A stretch of DNA of 64,000 bases, taken from assembly GCA_964564865.1 (NCBI GenBank), contig CAZMDA010000012.1, positions 1-64,000 of the forward strand. The letters run 5' to 3'. The stretch is from RBG-16-66-20 sp964564865. GTDB taxonomy: Bacteria > Pseudomonadota > Gammaproteobacteria > Burkholderiales > SG8-39. The translations under genes were made by a program, and so were the position numbers. Under the pieces are notes generated by a model. It was not told where the DNA came from. It made no database searches and saw only the letters and a list, made by a program, of their open reading frames with translations. Positions 59,560 to 64,000 of this stretch are shown here, piece after piece. Numbering within the stretch: the first letter of the stretch is position 1; the number at the start of each line of letters is the position of its first letter.

Positions 59560-60021
59560 ATGCGAATTGGCGAACTGGCGACGAAGGCGGACGTGGACGT
59601 GCAGACGGTCCGCTACTACGAACGCGAAGGCCTGATCGGCGCGCCCGGGCGCACGCCGTCGGGCTACCGCAGCTACCGGGCCGCGGACCTGGAGCGGCTG
59701 ATCTTCATACGTCATTGCCGCTCGCTGGACATGCCGTTGGCCGACGTTCGCAGGCTGCTAGAGCTCTCGAGCGACCGTTCGGTGTCCTGCGACGAGGTGA
59801 ACGGCCTGCTGCACGCGCACCTTGCGCGCGTACGCGCGAAGCTCGCCGCGCTACAGGAACTGGAGAAGCAGCTTGCGGCGCTGGATGCGCAGTGCAGCGC
59901 GGGCCATCGGGTCGCCGACTGCGGCATCCTGGAGGAGCTGATCCGCGCGGCCCACGGCGAAGCCTGCGCCTGCCATCCCGCCGGCGCCGGCCCCGGCGGC
60001 GTCGCGGACGGGGAGATGTAA
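59560..60021 (+). CDS. cadR: MerR-family Cd/Pb-responsive regulator CadR
   Basis: A 153-residue MerR protein. The helix-turn-helix is MRIGELATKADVDVQTVRYY. Cys77, Cys112 and Cys121 match the metal-binding Cys positions of CadR/PbrR, and a C-terminal CACHP adds a further site. GGAGACGAGCC precedes the ATG. It is divergent from the CDF gene and should activate it on Cd(II), Pb(II) or Zn(II). Its own TAA stop is inside an 18-bp palindrome. Confidence 0.9.
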   Translation: MRIGELATKADVDVQTVRYYEREGLIGAPGRTPSGYRSYRAADLERLIFIRHCRSLDMPLADVRRLLELSSDRSVSCDEVNGLLHAHLARVRAKLAALQELEKQLAALDAQCSAGHRVADCGILEELIRAAHGEACACHPAGAGPGGVADGEM

Positions 60022-60034
60022 CCGATCGGTTACA
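60017..60034. repeat. Palindrome TGTAACCGATCGGTTACA, copy 2
   Basis: Identical to the copy at 50366-50383. The TAA at 60019-60021 is the cadR stop and the TTA at 60030-60032 is the patatin stop on the other strand, so one palindrome ends both convergent genes. Confidence 0.75.
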
Positions 60035-60872
60035 TTTGGTCGAATAGCCGCCGGATCCCCGGCAGCGCAGCCAAAGCCGCCCGCTCCCCGGCCGCGATGT
60101 GTTCCGAAACGACCTTCGCGGACATGTCGTGGTGTTCCGGAATCGGCGGCTCGAGCGCGACATCGGCACTGGCGCGCTCCTCCATCGCGAGCTTGCGGGT
60201 GAGTATCGAGAAGCCCTGGTAGAGCGCGTCGAAGGGATCGTCCAGGTCCGCCTGGCCGGGCGGAAACGTCACGTCCACGGCCAGCACCCGTTTCGCCCCC
60301 AGTTGGCGCGCCGCCTCCACCGGGACCGGAGATGCGATGTTTCCGTCCACGAGCAGCCGGCCTCCGCGCCGCACCGGCTCAAGCAACCCGGGCGCGCTGG
60401 AGGACGCCTGCACCGCTTCGCCAGCGTCGCCCCGGTCGAGGATCACCCGCTCGCCCGTGCGCAGGTCCGTCGCGATTGCCGCGAAGCGCACCGGCAGCGC
60501 CTCGATCGTTCGGCCTCCCACCTGAGCGCGCACGAAGCGTGCGATGCCCGCGCCGCTGAACACGCCCAGGTTCGGGAACACCCAGTCGCGCAGGGTGTTC
60601 GGGCTCAGCCGCGCGCCCAACCGCTCGATGGCCGCGGCTGGAAGGCCGGCGGCATGGAGCGCGCCCACCAGGCTGCCGGCGCTGGAGCCAACCACGAAGT
60701 CCGGCTTCAATCCGTGCTTCTCCAGCACCCGGAGGACGCCGATATGGCCGTAGCCGCGGCAGCCGCCGCCACCCAGCACCAGCGCGACCAGTGGGCGCTT
60801 CGATTGCTGCGCCGAAGCGGCGGAACCGAGTGCGAGACCCGCCGCGGCCCCTACGAACTCTCTCCGGTTCAC
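60030..60872 (-). CDS. Patatin-like phospholipase
   Basis: A 280-residue serine lipase of the patatin/RssA family. The oxyanion GGGGCRGYGHIGVLR, the nucleophile GSSAGSLVGAL and the catalytic Asp in VDGNIASPV are all seen. MNRREFVGAAAGLALGSAAS looks like a signal peptide with a twin-arginine flavour. The GTG start at 60872 overlaps the cusA stop as GTGA, so it is the last gene of the cus unit. It probably acts on lipids in the periplasm or at the membrane. Confidence 0.87.
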   Translation of the reverse strand: MNRREFVGAAAGLALGSAASAQQSKRPLVALVLGGGGCRGYGHIGVLRVLEKHGLKPDFVVGSSAGSLVGALHAAGLPAAAIERLGARLSPNTLRDWVFPNLGVFSGAGIARFVRAQVGGRTIEALPVRFAAIATDLRTGERVILDRGDAGEAVQASSSAPGLLEPVRRGGRLLVDGNIASPVPVEAARQLGAKRVLAVDVTFPPGQADLDDPFDALYQGFSILTRKLAMEERASADVALEPPIPEHHDMSAKVVSEHIAAGERAALAALPGIRRLFDQM

Positions 60873-63800
60873 GTCCGCTTCCTCCGCATCAGGTAGAACG
60901 CCGCAGGAATCACCAGCATCGACAGCAGCGGCGCGGTGATCATGCCGCCGATCATCGGCGCCGCGATGCGTTGCATCACCTCCGCCCCGGTACCTTCGCT
61001 CAACAGCAGCGGCGCGAGGCCGCCCAGGATCACCGCCACCGTCATTGCCTTGGGCCTGACCCGCTGCACCGCGCCCTCGTCGAGCGCCTCGATCAGTTGC
61101 GCATCCGTCAAGGCGCCGCCATGCCGGCCGATGGCCTGCTTCAGGTACACCAGCATCACCACGCCGAACTCCGCGGCGAGTCCCGCCAGCGCGATGAAGC
61201 CGATGGCGCCCGCGACCGACAGGTTGTGCCCCAGCAGCCAGATCAGCCAGAAGCCGCCGATCAGGGCAAAGGGCAGCGTTGCCATGATGAGCAGCGCCTC
61301 CCCGGCGCGCCGGAAGGCGAGGTACAACAGCACGAAGATGATCAGCAGCGTGAACGGCACCACCACCGCCAGCCGCGCCTTCGCCCGCTCCAGGTACTCG
61401 AACTGGCCGGACCAGGCGAGCGACACTCCCGCGGGGAGCTTCACCGCCGCCGCCACCGCGCGCTGCGCGTCCCCGACCACCGAGGCGAGGTCGCGGCCGC
61501 GGATATCGACGTAGATCCAGCCCGAGAGCCGCGCGTTCTCCGAGCGCAGCATCGGCGGGCCGTCCGAAATCGATATCTGCGCGACCGAGCCGAGCGTGAG
61601 CTGGGCGCCGGACTCGGCCACGAAGGCGAGGTTCCGCAGGTCCTCGATCGAGTCACGCAGCTCGCGCGGATAACGCACGCTGATGGGGAATCGCCTGCGG
61701 CCTTCGATGGTCTCCCCGATGGTTTCGCCGCCGATCGCGCTCGCCACCACGGACTGGACATCGGCGATGCTCATGCCATGGCGCGCGGCGGCAAGGCGGT
61801 TCACCGTGACGTCGATGTAGCGCCCCCCCGCGACCCGCTCGGCGAGCGCCGAGGACACGCCCGGAACGTCCTTGACCACGCGCTCGATCTCGCCCGCCAC
61901 GCGCTCGATCTCCGCAAGATCGTTTCCCGAGACCTTGATGCCGAGCGGGCTCTTGATCCCGGTGGCCAGCATGTCGATGCGGTTGCGGATCGGCGGGATC
62001 CAGATGTTGGCCAGCCCCGGAAGCTGGAGCAGGCGGTCGAGTTCCTCGACCAGCTTCTCCGGGGTCATGCCGGGCCGCCACTGGTCGCGGGGCTTCAGTT
62101 GCACCGTGGTTTCGACCATCTCCAGCGGCGCCGGGTCGGTCGCCGTCTCGGCGCGGCCGATCTTGCCGAACACGCGCAGCACCTCGGGCACGGTCGCGAT
62201 CAGCTTGTCAGTCTGCTGCAGGATCTGCGCCGCCTTGCCCGGGGACAGCCCGGGCAGCGCCGAGGGCATGTAAAGGAGATCCCCTTCGTAGAGCGGCGGC
62301 ATGAACTCGCCCCCGATCCGCGCAACCGGGTAAGCCGTCGCCGCCAGCGCCACTGCCGCGACCAGCAGCGTTGCCTTGGGCCAGCGCAGCACCCATGCCA
62401 ACAGCGGGCGGTAGACGGCGATGAAGAAGCGATTGAGGGGATTGCTCCGCTCGACCGGGATCCGTCCCCGGACCAGGTAGCCCATGAGCACCGGGACCAG
62501 CGTCACCGCAAGGATCGCGGAGGCGGCCATGGCGTAGGTCTTGGTATAGGCGAGCGGCGAGAACAGCCGCCCCTCCTGAGCCTGCAGCGCGAACACCGGG
62601 ACGAAGGACAGCGTGATGATGAGCAGCGAAAAGAACAAGGCGGGCCCGACTTCGACCGCCGCCTCGCCCACCAGCCGCCAGCGCTCCTCGCCGGAAGCCG
62701 TCCTGCCCTCCAGCTTCTTGTGCGCGTTCTCGATCATCACCACGGCGGCATCCACCATGGCGCCGATCGCGATCGCCAAGCCTCCCAGCGACAGGATGTT
62801 CGCGTTCACGCCCTGGTAGTGCATGACGATGAACGCGGCGAGGATGCCCAGCGGCAGGGTGACGATGGCGACCAGCGCCGAGCGCAGATGAAAGAGAAAC
62901 ACGAAGCACACCAGCGCGACCACCAGGAACTCCTCGGCGAGCTTCTCGCCCAGGTGGCGCACGGCCCGCTCGATCAGGCCGGAGCGGTCGTAGGTGGTGA
63001 CGATCTCGACGCCCGGCGGCAGGCTCCGCGACAGCTCGGCCAGCTTCGCCTTGACCGCGGCGATGGTCTCCAGCGCATTCTTGCCCGAGCGCATGATGAC
63101 CACGCCGCCCGCGACCTCGCCCTCGCCGTCCAGCTCGGCGATGCCGCGCCGCATCTCCGGCCCGACCTGCAGCCGCGCGACGTCGCCCAACAACACCGGC
63201 ACGCCGCCCGCCCCGGTCGCAAGCGGAATGGCACGGAAGTCCTCCAGCGTCTTCAGGTAGCCGCTCGCGCGCACCATGTACTCGGCCTCCGCGAGTTCCA
63301 CGACCGAGCCGCCGGTCTCGCGGTTCGCGGCCTGCACCGCCGCGATCACGCGCGAGTGCGGAATGCCGTAGGCGCGCAGCCGCTGCGGATCGAGCTGGAT
63401 CTGGTACTGGCGCACCATCCCGCCTACCGACGCCACCTCAGCCACGTTGGCGACGCTCTTCAGCTCGAACTTCAGGAACCAGTCCTGGATCGCGCGCAGC
63501 TCGCCCAGGTCGTGGCGGCCGCTGCGGTCCACCAGCGCGTACTGGAAGATCCAGCCAACGCCGGTGGCATCCGGCCCCAGCGCAGGTTTGGCCTGCGCCG
63601 GCAGGCGCGACTGGACCTGGTTCAGGTACTCCAGCACCCGGGACCGCGCCCAGTAGGGGTCGACGCCGTCCTCGAACAGGATGTAGACGAAGGAGTCGCC
63701 GAAGAACGAGTATCCGCGCACCGTCTTCGCGCCGGGCACCGACATCATGGTGGTGGTGAGCGGGTAGGTGACCTGGTCCTCGACGATGCGCGGCGCCTGG

Positions 63801-63964
63801 CCGGGGAAGGGCGTGCGGATGATGACCTGCACGTCGGACAGGTCCGGCAGCGCATCCAGCGGCGCGCGAACCACCGCCCACGCTCCCCAGGCGGTGACGA
63901 GCAGCGTCGCAACCAGCACCAGGAACCGGTTGGCCAGGGACCAGCGGATCAGGGACGCGATCAT
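60869..63964 (-). CDS. cusA: Cu/Ag RND efflux pump CusA
   Basis: A 1031-residue RND pump. The HME4 signature in segment 4, AIGAMVDAAVVMIENAHKKL, marks the copper/silver class, unlike the CzcA at 52935. PFPGQAPRIVEDQVTYPLTT is typical of the N-terminal periplasmic part. It exports Cu(I)/Ag(I) with CusB and CusC. Its ATG overlaps the stop of the truncated upstream gene (probably cusB), and its stop overlaps the patatin start. Confidence 0.92.
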   Translation of the reverse strand: MIASLIRWSLANRFLVLVATLLVTAWGAWAVVRAPLDALPDLSDVQVIIRTPFPGQAPRIVEDQVTYPLTTTMMSVPGAKTVRGYSFFGDSFVYILFEDGVDPYWARSRVLEYLNQVQSRLPAQAKPALGPDATGVGWIFQYALVDRSGRHDLGELRAIQDWFLKFELKSVANVAEVASVGGMVRQYQIQLDPQRLRAYGIPHSRVIAAVQAANRETGGSVVELAEAEYMVRASGYLKTLEDFRAIPLATGAGGVPVLLGDVARLQVGPEMRRGIAELDGEGEVAGGVVIMRSGKNALETIAAVKAKLAELSRSLPPGVEIVTTYDRSGLIERAVRHLGEKLAEEFLVVALVCFVFLFHLRSALVAIVTLPLGILAAFIVMHYQGVNANILSLGGLAIAIGAMVDAAVVMIENAHKKLEGRTASGEERWRLVGEAAVEVGPALFFSLLIITLSFVPVFALQAQEGRLFSPLAYTKTYAMAASAILAVTLVPVLMGYLVRGRIPVERSNPLNRFFIAVYRPLLAWVLRWPKATLLVAAVALAATAYPVARIGGEFMPPLYEGDLLYMPSALPGLSPGKAAQILQQTDKLIATVPEVLRVFGKIGRAETATDPAPLEMVETTVQLKPRDQWRPGMTPEKLVEELDRLLQLPGLANIWIPPIRNRIDMLATGIKSPLGIKVSGNDLAEIERVAGEIERVVKDVPGVSSALAERVAGGRYIDVTVNRLAAARHGMSIADVQSVVASAIGGETIGETIEGRRRFPISVRYPRELRDSIEDLRNLAFVAESGAQLTLGSVAQISISDGPPMLRSENARLSGWIYVDIRGRDLASVVGDAQRAVAAAVKLPAGVSLAWSGQFEYLERAKARLAVVVPFTLLIIFVLLYLAFRRAGEALLIMATLPFALIGGFWLIWLLGHNLSVAGAIGFIALAGLAAEFGVVMLVYLKQAIGRHGGALTDAQLIEALDEGAVQRVRPKAMTVAVILGGLAPLLLSEGTGAEVMQRIAAPMIGGMITAPLLSMLVIPAAFYLMRRKRT

Positions 63965-64000
63965 TTCGCTGCTCTCTTCTTCAGGCGCTCGATGACGTAG
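63961..64000 (-). CDS. C-terminal end of upstream gene, probably cusB
   Basis: The minus strand ends YVIERLKKRAAK and then TGA (63963-63961), overlapping the cusA ATG. In cus operons the adaptor cusB comes just before cusA, so this is likely its tail. Only 12 residues are inside the window. Confidence 0.55.
   Translation of the reverse strand, partial: YVIERLKKRAAK

Noticed and set aside
60791..64000. Very long plus-strand open frame over cusA
   Set aside because: Antisense to cusA and rich in Arg/His/Asp repeats from GC-rich codons; no domain visible.
1..64000. CRISPR arrays, tRNA/rRNA genes, insertion sequences
   Set aside because: No regularly spaced repeats, no tRNA-like cloverleaf or transposase sequence was recognised.

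Overview
The window is a GC-rich, tightly packed bacterial chromosome segment with about 58 genes and no tRNA, rRNA, IS element or CRISPR array that I can see. The gene mix points to an environmental betaproteobacterium, probably Burkholderiales-like: five orphan Bug/TctC periplasmic binding proteins, acyl-CoA dehydrogenase clusters, fused IcmF, HyuAB, a NasT-type nitrate operon and heavy-metal RND pumps. This assignment is inference from gene content only.

Layout. (1) 61-1714: an HtrA-like protein that has lost its catalytic triad, and a membrane protein. (2) 2034-16191: a catabolic island. Operon A (2034-7752) holds an acyl-CoA dehydrogenase-fold enzyme, MmgE/PrpD, an SDR without the usual Tyr/Lys, a fused aconitase-X and a Bug protein. 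Two Bug genes follow on the minus strand. Operon B (9825-16191) holds a second similar acyl-CoA dehydrogenase-fold enzyme, a four-domain rhodanese, a third acyl-CoA dehydrogenase-fold protein next to a flavin reductase (probably a two-component monooxygenase), a PaaK-like CoA ligase and a second flavin reductase. An IclR regulator closes the block. Together they look like an undescribed CoA-dependent route for an organic acid, possibly sulfur-containing. (3) 17123-21384: icmF behind an overlapping double palindrome, and an alpha/beta hydrolase. (4) 21513-31791: nitrate assimilation. nasT and nrtA each follow a good sigma-54 promoter, and nrtA has an attenuator leader. The genes are nrtA-nrtB-nrtD-globin-cobA-nirB and one polypeptide that fuses NirD, nitrate reductase and a BFD domain.

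(5) 31788-43527: methylmalonyl-CoA epimerase, two Bug proteins, HyuB/HyuA with a divergent LysR, an ornithine cyclodeaminase-like enzyme, a PLP lyase, a DUF4105 protein, a class II aldolase and a small secreted protein. (6) 43584-47712: an amidohydrolase, then an MFS carrier, DsrE protein and sterol-desaturase-like protein divergent from an ArsR-rhodanese regulator, with a 24-bp operator between them. (7) 47718-64000: metal handling. It includes a His-tailed DMT transporter, a mer fragment (merT-merP-GDCCVxC) behind a MerR-type promoter, a czcCBA operon flanked by small Cys/His-rich secreted proteins, a Cys-variant CDF transporter divergent from CadR, and cusA with the tail of the gene before it.

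Regulatory features stand out: paired sigma-54 promoters, MerR-type promoters placed so close to start codons that leaderless transcripts are likely, and perfect GATC-centred palindromes at three convergent gene junctions, two of them identical and both containing stop codons.
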